Below are positions 26,620 to 38,402 of a stretch of 64,000 nucleotides of DNA, one piece after another; position 1 is the first letter of the stretch, and every line of letters begins with the position of its first letter. The notes below the pieces were generated by a model. The model saw nothing but the letters and a program-made list of their open reading frames with translations, did not search any database and had not been told where the DNA came from. The stretch spans positions 310,001 through 374,000 of the forward strand of contig NZ_CP092423.2 in assembly GCF_022374895.2 (NCBI RefSeq), written 5' to 3'. Made by a program: the position numbers and the translations under genes. The stretch is from Mycobacterium lentiflavum (lineage in GTDB: Bacteria > Actinomycetota > Actinomycetes > Mycobacteriales > Mycobacteriaceae).

Positions 26620-27603
26620 ATGCCTGCCATTACCGCGGACACATTGACGTTGCCCCGCGTCAGCGCGGCCACCCCGCAAGACACCGAACGCCCCGTCCGC
26701 TCGATCACCACGGGACCGCGCGGATACGAGGGCGAAGGGTTCCCCGTCGTGCGGGCCTTCGCCGGCGTCAGTGCCGCCGCCCTGGACCCGTTTGTGCACA
26801 TGGACCAGATGGGCGAGGTGGACTACGAGCCTGGAGAGCCGCGGGGTACCGACTGGCACCCGCACCGCGGCTTCGAAACCGTCACCTACCTGATCGACGG
26901 CAAGTTCGCGCACCAGGATTCCCACGGCGGCGGTGGGCTGATCACCGACGGCGCGACGCAGTGGATGACGGCAGGGTCCGGAATCCTGCACATCGAGACC
27001 CCGCCGGCTGAATTGGTCGAAAGAGGCGGTCTGTTCCACGGCGTCCAGCTCTGGGTGAACTTGCCGAAAAGGGACAAGTTCGCAGCGCCCAGGTATCAGT
27101 CCATCGAAGGCATCGACGCCGGGCTGCTCGCCTCCGACGACGGCGGAGCATTGCTGCGCATCATCGCCGGTGAGATCGACGGTCAGGGCGGTCCGGGCGT
27201 CACGCACACACCAATCACACTGGCGCACGCCACAATTCAAAACGGGGCTCGGCTCAACATTCCGTGGCGGCGTGATTTCAACGCGCTGGTTTATGTGTTG
27301 TCCGGCAGTGGGTCTGTCGGCCCGGTCGGTCATCCGATTCACCAGGGCCAACTAGTGGTGCTCGGGCCCGGCGACCGGATCACCGTAACGGCTGACTCGA
27401 GCCAGCAATCGTCGTCGACCTCAGCAATTGATGTGTTACTGCTGGGCGGACAACCGATTCGCGAGCCGGTTTTCCACTACGGGCCATTTGTGATGAACTC
27501 GCGCGCGGAATTGATCGAAGCGCTCGAGGACTACCAAGCGGGTAAGTTCGGCAACATTCCGCCAAATGCTTTAATGCCTACCCGAACGGGTGGCACACTC
27601 TAA
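26620..27603 (+). CDS. Pirin-family cupin protein
   Basis: A 327-residue bicupin of the pirin family. The metal-site histidines lie in DWHPHRGFETVTYL and in the second half of the same cupin (GSGILHIETPPAEL). Pirins can have quercetinase or redox-regulatory roles; the activity here is unknown. AAGGAGG sits five bases before the ATG at 26620, which decides that start over the ATG at 26605. The next gene (TetR) begins two bases after its stop, so they are an operon. Confidence 0.88.
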   Translation: MPAITADTLTLPRVSAATPQDTERPVRSITTGPRGYEGEGFPVVRAFAGVSAAALDPFVHMDQMGEVDYEPGEPRGTDWHPHRGFETVTYLIDGKFAHQDSHGGGGLITDGATQWMTAGSGILHIETPPAELVERGGLFHGVQLWVNLPKRDKFAAPRYQSIEGIDAGLLASDDGGALLRIIAGEIDGQGGPGVTHTPITLAHATIQNGARLNIPWRRDFNALVYVLSGSGSVGPVGHPIHQGQLVVLGPGDRITVTADSSQQSSSTSAIDVLLLGGQPIREPVFHYGPFVMNSRAELIEALEDYQAGKFGNIPPNALMPTRTGGTL

Positions 27604-27605
27604 CG

Positions 27606-28241
27606 GTGCCGTCAACGGCGAGGCGCCGGCCGGGCCGTCCACCCGCCGCGAAGGCGGACGAGACGCGCAAGAGAATCTTGCGCGCCGGTCGCTTGGTGTT
27701 CAGCGAACGTGGTTACGAGGGAGCCACGTTCCAGGCCATCGCGGTGCGTGCCGATCTCACCCGGCCGGCCATCAACCACTACTTTTCCAGCAAGCGTGTG
27801 TTGTATCGAGAGGTGCTGAGCGAAACCAGCGAACTGCTGTTCGGGGCCGGTATCGCCCAGGCGGACCGCGAGACGACCCTGATGGCCCGGCTGACCGGGT
27901 TCATCTCGGCGGCCGTGGCAACAAATTCCGAACATCCTGCGGCCTCGGCGTTTCTGATCGGCTCGATTCTGGAATCCCAGCGCCACCCCGAATTGAGCCA
28001 AGCAGAAAACGACGCGATAAGGATTTGTCGAGACTTCTTAACGCGGGTGATCAATGACGCAATAGCGCAGGGGGAGTTCGCCATCCCTATCGATGCCAAT
28101 GCGTTGATCGAGACGCTCTTGGTGGTGCTGTGCGGCGCCGGGTTCTATGCCGGCTATGTCCGGAGCTACCAGGAGATGCAGGCCGTCACCGGAATGCTGG
28201 GCCAGTTGCTGGAGGGCGCGCTGTTCAAGGGGCGGGACTGA
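27606..28241 (+). CDS. TetR-family regulator (Rv0144 type)
   Basis: A 211-residue TetR protein with a basic N-terminus and helix-turn-helix FSERGYEGATFQAIAVRADLTRPAINHYFSSKRVLYREV, followed by a helical effector domain. It starts with GTG two bases after the pirin stop and precedes the methyltransferase array by 75 bases. It could regulate pirin, the methyltransferases, or both; nothing in the sequence decides this. Confidence 0.88.
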   Translation: MPSTARRRPGRPPAAKADETRKRILRAGRLVFSERGYEGATFQAIAVRADLTRPAINHYFSSKRVLYREVLSETSELLFGAGIAQADRETTLMARLTGFISAAVATNSEHPAASAFLIGSILESQRHPELSQAENDAIRICRDFLTRVINDAIAQGEFAIPIDANALIETLLVVLCGAGFYAGYVRSYQEMQAVTGMLGQLLEGALFKGRD

Positions 28242-28316
28242 GCCCGGTCGGGTGTGAGTGAGATCGCGCACAAAGCGTATAGGCTAACTAACTTTTTCGG
28301 GTAGCATGGCCCGGAA

Positions 28317-30240
<1,924 letters not shown>

Positions 30241-30255
30241 CCGGCGGCAAGTTAA

Positions 30256-31199
<944 letters not shown>

Positions 31200-31200
<1 letters not shown>

Positions 31201-32117
31201 TGGCACGCACGGCAGACGACTCCTGGGACATCGCCACCAGCGTCGGGGCGACCGCGGTGATGGTCGCGTTGGCCCGTGCCGCCGAGACCGCCAGCGCAGA
31301 TCCGCTGATCCGCGACGAGTTCGCCGAGCCGCTGGTATCCACGCCGGCACTCGAGGGCGTGCGCGAGCAGGTGACGGCGTGGTGGGCCGGGGCCGAGGAC
31401 GACGATCCCGACGGCGCGGTTCGCGCCCAGGAGATGATCAACTATCAGGCCGTGCGTACGCATTTCTTTGATGCGTACTTCGCGGCCGCGGCCGCCGCGG
31501 GAATTCGGCAGGCGGTGATCGTGGCCGCCGGATTGGATTCGCGCGCGTACCGGCTGGACTGGCCCGCCGCCACGACGGTCTACGAGATCGACCTGCCCAA
31601 GGTGCTCGAGTACAAGGCCGAGACGCTCGCGGGCTCGACGCCCGTCGCCGTGCGGCGCCCCGTCCCCGTCGATCTGCGCCACGACTGGCCGAAGGCGTTG
31701 CGCGAGGCGGGCTATGACTTGAGCCAGCCGACCGCGTGGCTGGCCGAGGGGCTGCTGCCGTTCCTTCCGGCGGCCGCGCAAGAAGCGCTGTTCGTCTCGA
31801 TCGACGCGCTGAGCGGATCGGGCAGCCGGGTAGCCGTCGAGAATTTCGGGGTCGACGCCGAGAAGCGCCGCGAAGCCGAACAGCGGTGGGCCGAGCTGAA
31901 GGCCAAGCGCGAGGCGCGCGGCCAGGACACCTCGTTCAACCCGTTCGACCTCTGGTTCGAAGACGAGGGCCGGCCCGACTGCGGCGAATGGTTCGCCACC
32001 CACGGCTGGACGGTGCAGACGGTCAATGCACGCGAGGAGGCCACCCGGCTGGGTCGCGAACCGCAAAACGAAGCCCGGCCGTTCGCCAACACCTTCGTCA
32101 CCGCAACCAAGGGCTGA
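31200..32117 (+). CDS. SAM-dependent methyltransferase, fourth of four
   Basis: A 305-residue paralogue starting at the ATG that overlaps the previous stop. It retains [46 protein letters not shown] and [15 protein letters not shown], but has an acidic insertion (WWAGAEDDDPDGAV) and a distinct C-terminus (GQDTSFNPFDLWFEDEGRPD). It is therefore the most diverged downstream copy and may act on a different substrate. It is followed by 183 non-coding bases. Confidence 0.87.
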
Positions 32118-32300
32118 CCAGGCGATTAGCCGGATGAGCTCCGGCAAGGATGGGCTGTCGACTCGGTATTCGGCCGCATCTGCTGGAGCTTCCTGTACTT
32201 CCCAACCGACCGGATGGTTAGGATCGCGGTTATCGCCCGTATGTGTCCGCGCGCACAGTCGTGGGCCTCTCCGGGAAGGTGCGAGAGAGGAAAGACAGCG

Positions 32301-33728
32301 ATGACCACCGAATCGGTTGCACGCAAGACATCCGAGTCCACCAACGGGGCTTCGGCTCAAGCCGCCGATATCCCCGCCACGGTGGCCCGGCTGCGCCAGA
32401 CCTTCGCCTCCGGGCGCACCCGTGACGTCCAGTGGCGCAAACGTCAGCTGCTGCAGCTGGCGAAGTTGATGGAAGACAACGACGCCGCGATCAACGCCGC
32501 GCTGGCCGAAGACCTCGACCGCCACCCGTTCGAGGCATTCATCGGCGACACCGCCGGCACCATCGGCGAAGCGAAGTACGCGGCCAAGAAGTTGCACAAG
32601 TGGACGAAACGCAAGTACGCGTTCCTCGAGGCGGCTCAACTTCCCGGCCGCGGCTGGATCCAATACGAGCCCTACGGCACCGTGCTGATCATCGGCGCCT
32701 GGAACTACCCGTTCTACTTGACCTTGGGTCCGGCGGTCGGCGCGATCGCCGCCGGCAATGCCGTGGTGCTCAAGCCCTCGGAAATCGCCGCCGCGTCGTC
32801 GCACTTGATGGCCGAGCTGGTGCCCCGGTACCTCGACAACGACGCGATCGCGGTGGTCGAAGGCGACGGCGCGGTGAGCCAGGAGCTGATCGCCCAGGGT
32901 CTGGACCGGGTGATGTTCACCGGCGGCACCGAGATCGGCCGCAAGGTCTACGAAGGCGCGGCGCCGCACCTGACGCCGTGCACGCTGGAGCTCGGCGGCA
33001 AGAGTCCGGTGATCGTCGCGGCCGATGCCGACATCGACGTCGCCGCCAAACGGATCGCCTGGATCAAACTACTCAACGGCGGGCAGACCTGCGTCGCCCC
33101 CGACTACCTGCTGGTCGACGCGACGGTCCGCGACGAGCTGGTCAGCAAGATCGGCGAAGCCATCACGAAATTCCGGTCCCAGGGGCCGGCCGGGATGCGG
33201 GTGGCCAATCAGCGCCAATTCGACCGGCTCAGCGGGTACCTCAAGGGCTCGGGCGGCACGGTAAGCCTCGGCGGCGGCTGTGACGAGTCGACCCTGCGCA
33301 TCGAGCCGACGGTCGTCGTCGATCCCGATCAGGACGGCCCGCTGATGACGAACGAGATCTTCGGACCGCTGCTTCCGGTGGTCACCGTCCAATCCCTGGA
33401 CGAGGCAATACGTTTCGTCAACTCGCGGCCAAAGCCGCTGTCGGCGTACCTGTTCACCAAGTCGCGTGAGGTGCGGGAAAAGGTGATCCGGGAGGTCCCG
33501 GCCGGTGGGCTGGTGGTCAACCACCTCGCCTTCCAGGTGTCGACGGCCAAGCTCCCGTTCGGCGGGGTCGGCGCGTCGGGAATGGGTGCCTACCACGGCA
33601 AGTGGGGCTTCGAGGAGTTCAGTCACCGCAAGTCGGTGATGACCAAGCCGACGCGGCCCGACCTGTCCAGCTTCACCTACCCGCCCTACACCGACCGGGC
33701 CCTGAAGTTGGCGCGCAAGCTGTTTTGA
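32301..33728 (+). CDS. Aldehyde dehydrogenase (Rv0147 type)
   Basis: A 475-residue NAD(P)-dependent aldehyde dehydrogenase of the class 3/fatty-aldehyde type. The catalytic Cys264 is in NGGQTCVAPDY and the general base Glu230 in TLELGGKSP. The Rossmann segment TVLIIGAWNYPFYLTL and the C-terminal FGGVGASGMGAYHGKWGFEEFSHRKSV are typical of the ALDH3 group. It ends with a hydrophobic/basic tail. The ATG at 32301 follows AGAGAGGAAAGACAGCG. An SDR gene follows after 56 bases. Confidence 0.9.
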   Translation: MTTESVARKTSESTNGASAQAADIPATVARLRQTFASGRTRDVQWRKRQLLQLAKLMEDNDAAINAALAEDLDRHPFEAFIGDTAGTIGEAKYAAKKLHKWTKRKYAFLEAAQLPGRGWIQYEPYGTVLIIGAWNYPFYLTLGPAVGAIAAGNAVVLKPSEIAAASSHLMAELVPRYLDNDAIAVVEGDGAVSQELIAQGLDRVMFTGGTEIGRKVYEGAAPHLTPCTLELGGKSPVIVAADADIDVAAKRIAWIKLLNGGQTCVAPDYLLVDATVRDELVSKIGEAITKFRSQGPAGMRVANQRQFDRLSGYLKGSGGTVSLGGGCDESTLRIEPTVVVDPDQDGPLMTNEIFGPLLPVVTVQSLDEAIRFVNSRPKPLSAYLFTKSREVREKVIREVPAGGLVVNHLAFQVSTAKLPFGGVGASGMGAYHGKWGFEEFSHRKSVMTKPTRPDLSSFTYPPYTDRALKLARKLF

Positions 33729-33784
33729 CACACTAGCTCGGGGGTCGTCCACGCGACCGTTGGTTAATTGCAGAGAGGAACCTG

Positions 33785-34648
33785 ATGCCCGGAGTGCAGG
33801 ATCGCGTCATCGTCGTCACCGGAGCCGGCGGAGGACTGGGGCGCGAATACGCGCTCACCCTCGCCAAGGAGGGCGCCAGCGTCATCGTCAATGACCTCGG
33901 TGGAGCCCGCGACGGGACCGGGGCCGGACACAACATGGCCGACGAGGTGGTCAAGGAGATCAAGGACGCCGGAGGCCGGGCGGCTGCCAATTACGACAGC
34001 GTCGCCGACCCCGAGGGCGCCGAGAACATCATCAAGACCGCGCTCGACGAGTTCGGTGCGATCCACGGCGTGGTGAGCAACGCCGGCATCCTGCGCGACG
34101 GCACCTTCCACAAGATGTCGTTCGAGAACTGGGACGCCGTACTCAAGGTCCACCTGTACGGCGGCTACAACGTCATTCGCGCCGCCTGGCCGCACTTCCG
34201 CGAGCAGAGTTACGGCCGGGTCGTCGTCGCCACTTCGACCAGCGGGCTGTTCGGCAACTTCGGCCAGACCAACTACGGCGCGGCCAAGCTCGGGCTCGTC
34301 GGTCTGATCAACAGCCTGGCGCTCGAGGGCGCCAAGTACAACGTCCACGCCAACGCCGTCGCCCCGATCGCGGCAACCCGCATGACGCAGGACATCCTGC
34401 CGCCCGAGGTGCTTGAGAAGCTCACCCCCGAATACGTCGCACCGGTGGTGTCCTATCTGTGCACCGAGGAAAACCCCAACAGCGCTGCGGTTTTCGTCGT
34501 CGGTGGTGGCAAGGTGCAGCGCGTCGCGCTGTTCCAGAACGACGGCGTCACCTTCGACAAGCCGCCGACGGTTGACGATGTCGCCGCGCAGTGGGACCAG
34601 ATCACCGATCTGTCCGCGGCGAAGCAGGCCGACTTCAAACTCGGCTGA
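33785..34648 (+). CDS. SDR, MFE-2-type hydroxyacyl-CoA dehydrogenase (Rv0148 type)
   Basis: A 287-residue short-chain dehydrogenase with TGAGGGLGREYALTLAKEGASVIVNDLGG (nucleotide loop), NAGILRDGTFHKM, and the Ser and YxxxK in TSTSGLFGNFGQTNYGAAKLG. The sequence is of the peroxisomal multifunctional-enzyme-2 type, so (3R)-hydroxyacyl-CoA oxidation is likely. AGAGGAACC precedes the ATG. It probably acts with the aldehyde dehydrogenase upstream in lipid oxidation. Confidence 0.88.
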   Translation: MPGVQDRVIVVTGAGGGLGREYALTLAKEGASVIVNDLGGARDGTGAGHNMADEVVKEIKDAGGRAAANYDSVADPEGAENIIKTALDEFGAIHGVVSNAGILRDGTFHKMSFENWDAVLKVHLYGGYNVIRAAWPHFREQSYGRVVVATSTSGLFGNFGQTNYGAAKLGLVGLINSLALEGAKYNVHANAVAPIAATRMTQDILPPEVLEKLTPEYVAPVVSYLCTEENPNSAAVFVVGGGKVQRVALFQNDGVTFDKPPTVDDVAAQWDQITDLSAAKQADFKLG

Positions 34649-34783
34649 GTGCGGCTTCCCGCTCCACTTCGGCGAAGCGCTCCAAGCGCATTCGCCTTAC
34701 AGTGGACGACGACCCAACCAACTCCCAAGCCGCATCGCGACTGGACCTAACGGCTGCGGGGTCCGGGGAAAGGCAGCACAGTC

Positions 34784-35665
34784 ATGTCTGAGGAGCTGAC
34801 GCCTGAGGAGCTGACGCCGCATTTCGAGGACGTGCAGGCGCACTACGACCTCTCCGACGATTTCTTCCGTCTGTTCCTCGACCGCACCCAGATGTATACC
34901 TGCGCCTACTGGCTGGGCGGCGACGACATGACGCTGGAACAGGCGCAGATCGCCAAAATCGACCTCTCGCTGGGCAAGCTGGACTTGCAGCCGGGCATGA
35001 CACTGCTGGACCTGGGCTGCGGCTGGGGCGCCGCGATGGTGCGAGCCATCGAGAAATACGACGTCAACGTCGTCGGCTTGACGCTGTCGAAGAACCAAGC
35101 CGTCCACGCACAGAAGGTGCTCGACGAAATGGATAGCCCGCGTTCCAAGCGGGTGTTGCTGGAGGGCTGGGAGCGGTTTCACGAGCCGGTGGACCGAATC
35201 GTCGCGATCGGCCCGCTCGAGCATGTCGGTCTCGACCGCTACACGGCGTTCTTCGAGCGCGCGTATGAGCTGTTGCCGGCCGGTGGCACGTTCCTGCTGC
35301 ACACCATCACCGTGCTGTCGGAGAAGGAAATCATCGCATCCGGTTTGCCGCTGACTCCGGCGATCGTCGAGTTCAGCGACTTCATGAAGACCGAAATCTT
35401 CCCGGGCGGCTATCTGCCGACGATCGATATGGTCAAGGAATTCTCGGCGAAGGCCGGCTTCAAGCTGAAGCGTCGCCAATCACTGCAGCGCCATTACGCC
35501 AAGACCCTGGACGTATGGGCCGCGGGCCTGCAGGCACACAAAGCCGCGGCCATCGAGATCCAGTCCGAAGAGGTCTACGACATGTACATGAAGTACCTGA
35601 CCGGGTGCGCGAACCTCTTTCGCAAGGGCTACACCGACCTCAATCAGTTCACCCTGCGAAAGTAG
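34784..35665 (+). CDS. Mycolic acid cyclopropane synthase-family methyltransferase (CmaA1-like)
   Basis: A 293-residue SAM-dependent enzyme of the CmaA/MmaA/UmaA family, which cyclopropanates or methylates mycolates. It has TLLDLGCGWGAAMVRA, the bicarbonate-site residues Cys40 (YTCAYW), Glu146 and the His of LLHTIT, and C-terminal YMKYLTGCANLFRKGY. Its nearest relative from memory is CmaA1, yet the region before the active-site glutamate reads GPLEHVGLDRY where CmaA1 has GAFEHFGHERY, and FERDDMTL is replaced by WLGGDDMTL, so the pocket is altered. It sits where M. tuberculosis has Rv0149-Rv0152c. Confidence 0.88.
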   Translation: MSEELTPEELTPHFEDVQAHYDLSDDFFRLFLDRTQMYTCAYWLGGDDMTLEQAQIAKIDLSLGKLDLQPGMTLLDLGCGWGAAMVRAIEKYDVNVVGLTLSKNQAVHAQKVLDEMDSPRSKRVLLEGWERFHEPVDRIVAIGPLEHVGLDRYTAFFERAYELLPAGGTFLLHTITVLSEKEIIASGLPLTPAIVEFSDFMKTEIFPGGYLPTIDMVKEFSAKAGFKLKRRQSLQRHYAKTLDVWAAGLQAHKAAAIEIQSEEVYDMYMKYLTGCANLFRKGYTDLNQFTLRK

Positions 35666-36499
35666 TCAGGCCAGCAGTTCGCTGCGCAGGCGGTCCACAT
35701 CCGACGGTGTGACACCCGCATCCCGCAGGTAGGCATCCAGCGAGCCGAACTCGCTGTTGATCGTTTGGCGTGCGGCGTCGAGATATTCGGGACGCACGCC
35801 GAGAACACCGTCGGCGAGCCGAGCTTTGGTGAAAGTGACGACCTCGGGCGTCAATTCGACGTCGGAGCGCTGCTGGATCATGTCGTAGATGTGGTCGCGC
35901 AACTGGGGTACCGCGGCGTTGCTGCGCAGGTAATCGGCGACGATGGTGTCCTCGTCGATGCCGATCGTCTCCAGCACCGTGGCGATCACGAAGCCGGTGC
36001 GGTCCTTGCCCGCGAAGCAGTGCGTGAGCACCGGGCGCCCCGCGGCCAGCAATGAAAAGACATGCTGCACAGCGCGTTGCGCGCCATTGCGGGTGGGGAA
36101 TTGCCGGTACTCGTCGATCATGTGACGGATGGCGGCCTGGTTCACCTCTTCGTCGGTCTGGTCGGTCTCGCCCTCGAACAGGCGCCGAAACGCGGTCTCG
36201 TGCGGCGCTGCGTCTTCTGAGTCGTCCGTCGGCTCCTCGTCGCCGAGATCGGGAAACGGCAGCAGATGAATGTCGATGCCGTCGGGGACCAGTCCCGGAC
36301 CTCGCCGGGCCACCTCACGCGCGGCCCGCAGATCCGCGACATCGGTAATTCCCAACTCGCGCAGCATTTCCCGACCCTGATCGTCGAGGCGGCTCAGTTC
36401 GCCGGACCGGAAGAGCCGTCCTGGCCGCAGCGCGGACACGCCGTCGGCGACATCACGAAAGTTCCACGCGCCGGACAGTTCTCGTAATGCCTCAGTCAT
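35666..36499 (-). CDS. ptpB: Protein tyrosine/lipid phosphatase PtpB
   Basis: Equivalent to Rv0153c. The P-loop HCFAGKDRTG contains catalytic Cys161. The protein is 277 aa and carries the two-helix lid region (residues about 85-130, acidic). PtpB is a secreted triple-specificity phosphatase in M. tuberculosis that acts on phosphotyrosine and phosphoinositides in the macrophage; no signal peptide is visible, as in that protein. Its ATG overlaps the end of fadE2 by eight bases, so they are coupled. Confidence 0.92.
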   Translation of the reverse strand: MTEALRELSGAWNFRDVADGVSALRPGRLFRSGELSRLDDQGREMLRELGITDVADLRAAREVARRGPGLVPDGIDIHLLPFPDLGDEEPTDDSEDAAPHETAFRRLFEGETDQTDEEVNQAAIRHMIDEYRQFPTRNGAQRAVQHVFSLLAAGRPVLTHCFAGKDRTGFVIATVLETIGIDEDTIVADYLRSNAAVPQLRDHIYDMIQQRSDVELTPEVVTFTKARLADGVLGVRPEYLDAARQTINSEFGSLDAYLRDAGVTPSDVDRLRSELLA

Positions 36500-37733
36500 G
36501 CGGGGTCACCGCCGCGGCGAAGGTGGACTGTTCCCGGCCGATTTCGGTTCGGGCGATGGTTCGCATGTGCACCTCGTCGGGTCCGTCGAAAATCCGCATG
36601 GCGCGGTGCCAGCCGTAGAGCCGGGCCAGCACGGTGTCGTCGCTGACCCCGGCGGCTCCATGCACCTGAATCGCGCGGTCGATGACGTTGCAGGCCACTT
36701 GTGGCGCAACGGCTTTGATCTGTGAGACCAGAAGGTGGGCGGCCTTGTTGCCGTGCTGGTCGATAGTCCACGCGGCCTTCTCGCACAGCAGCCGAGCTTG
36801 GTCGATCTCGTTGCGGGACTGGGCAATTGCTTGCTGTACCAGACCCTGGTCGGCCAGCGGGCGGCCGAACGCGATCCGGGTGTTCGCGCGGTGCACCATC
36901 AGGGCCAGGGCACGTTCGGCCCCGCCCAGCGCGCGCATGCAGTGGTGGATGCGGCCCGGCCCGAGGCGGGCCTGGGCGATCGCGAAACCGCCGCCCTCTT
37001 CGCCGAGCAGGTTGGTGGCCGGAACCCGGACGTTGTCGTAGCTGATTTCGCAGTGCCCGTGCTGGTCCTGCCAGCCGAACACCGGGGTCGAGCGCACCAC
37101 CGTCACCCCGGGGGTGTCCATCGGCACCAGCACCATCGACTGCTGCTGGTGGCTGGCCGCGTCGGGGTTGGTGCGGCCCATCACGATCAGGATCTTGCAC
37201 CGCGGGTCCGACGCGCCCGAGGTCCACCACTTGCGGCCGTTGATGACGTAGTCGGCGCCGTCGCGCACGATGGCGGTTTGGATGTTGCGGGCGTCGCTGC
37301 TGGCGACCGCGGGCTCGGTCATCGAGAAGGCGCTGCGAATCTCGCCGGCCAGCAACGGCTCCAGCCATTGCTTGCGCTGCTCCTCGGTCGCGAACAGGTG
37401 CAGGGTCTCCATGTTCCCGGTGTCCGGCGCCGCGCAGTTGACCGCCTCGGGCGCGAGCTCCAGGCTCCAACCGGTCAGCTCTGCCAGCGGAGCGTACTCG
37501 AGATTGGTCAACCCGGACTCGGCCGGCAGGAACAGGTTCCACAGGCCGCGTTCTTTGGCCTTGACTTTGAGTTCCTCGATGACGGGCGGAACGGTGTGGT
37601 CATCTGCGCCGGCCTCGTGGCGGTAGCTGTCATAGGCGGCCTCAGCCGGAAAGACAAACTCAGTCATGAAGTCGGACAACCGCTTGTGGTAGTCGGCGGC
37701 CTTGGCCGACATCGCGAAGTCCATGACCGTCAC
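36492..37733 (-). CDS. fadE2: Acyl-CoA dehydrogenase FadE2
   Basis: Equivalent to Rv0154c. A 413-residue acyl-CoA dehydrogenase with FSMTEPAVASSDARN, YVINGRKWWTSGASDPRC, CEKAAWTIDQHGNKAAHLLVSQIK and the FAD-binding C-terminal IQVHGAAGVSDDTVLARLYGWHRAMRIFDGPDEVH. It belongs to the ACAD10/11-like group. It is the first gene of a two-gene unit with ptpB, an unexpected pairing that is conserved in M. tuberculosis. Confidence 0.92.
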   Translation of the reverse strand: MTVMDFAMSAKAADYHKRLSDFMTEFVFPAEAAYDSYRHEAGADDHTVPPVIEELKVKAKERGLWNLFLPAESGLTNLEYAPLAELTGWSLELAPEAVNCAAPDTGNMETLHLFATEEQRKQWLEPLLAGEIRSAFSMTEPAVASSDARNIQTAIVRDGADYVINGRKWWTSGASDPRCKILIVMGRTNPDAASHQQQSMVLVPMDTPGVTVVRSTPVFGWQDQHGHCEISYDNVRVPATNLLGEEGGGFAIAQARLGPGRIHHCMRALGGAERALALMVHRANTRIAFGRPLADQGLVQQAIAQSRNEIDQARLLCEKAAWTIDQHGNKAAHLLVSQIKAVAPQVACNVIDRAIQVHGAAGVSDDTVLARLYGWHRAMRIFDGPDEVHMRTIARTEIGREQSTFAAAVTPHD

Positions 37734-37858
37734 GAGCGGACACCGCTCGCGGCGTCCAGTTTCAGGTCGCCGGCGCGACCCTTAAGCGGTGGTGAATACC
37801 CGCCGAGTCAGCCCAGCTCGGCTTATCTTTCGCGGTCGCGATCCAGCACGATGGAGCT

Positions 37859-38329
37859 ATGAGCGACGCCGCCGAATCCCGTGCCCCGTTCCCGCCTTAC
37901 ACCCGCGAAACGGCGCTGCAGAAGGTCCAGGCCGCCGAGGACGCGTGGAACACGTGCGACCCCGAGAAGGTCAGCTTGGCTTACACGCCCGATTCGCAAT
38001 GGCGAAACCGCGACGAACACGTCGTGGGCCGGGCTCAGATCGTCGCGTTCCTCACCCGCAAGTGGCAGCGCGAACTCGACTATTCCCTGCGCAAGGTGCT
38101 GTGGGACTTCCACGACAACCGCATCGCCGTGCGGTTTCAGTACGAGTGCCACGACGCGAGCGGCCAGTGGTACCGCAGCTACGGCAACGAACTGTGGGAA
38201 TTCTCGCCGTCCGGTTTGATGGCGCGCCGCGAGGCCAGCATCAACGACATCCGGATCGACGAATCGCAACGGCGCCACTTCGGGCCCCGGCCAGCGTCGG
38301 AACACGGCCAAGACATACCGCTTTGGTAG
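37859..38329 (+). CDS. DUF1348 / NTF2-like protein
   Basis: A 156-residue nuclear-transport-factor-2-like protein: [40 protein letters not shown] is the family's conserved start, then RVLWDF-type strands and [13 protein letters not shown]. Function unknown. It is divergent from fadE2 (125 bases) and 73 bases before pntAa. A 12-base palindrome TAGCGGCCGCTA lies over its stop and may help termination. Confidence 0.82.
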   Translation: MSDAAESRAPFPPYTRETALQKVQAAEDAWNTCDPEKVSLAYTPDSQWRNRDEHVVGRAQIVAFLTRKWQRELDYSLRKVLWDFHDNRIAVRFQYECHDASGQWYRSYGNELWEFSPSGLMARREASINDIRIDESQRRHFGPRPASEHGQDIPLW

Positions 38330-38402
38330 CGGCCGCTAGGGTGTTCAACTCAACGAGGTTCGCATTAATGCAGCTGAGCTAAGGAAAGTAGATGTACGCG
38401 CT

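Noticed and set aside
38326..38341. TAGCGGCCGCTA palindrome at the end of the DUF1348 gene
   Set aside because: It is only 12 bases and half coding, too short to call a terminator with confidence.
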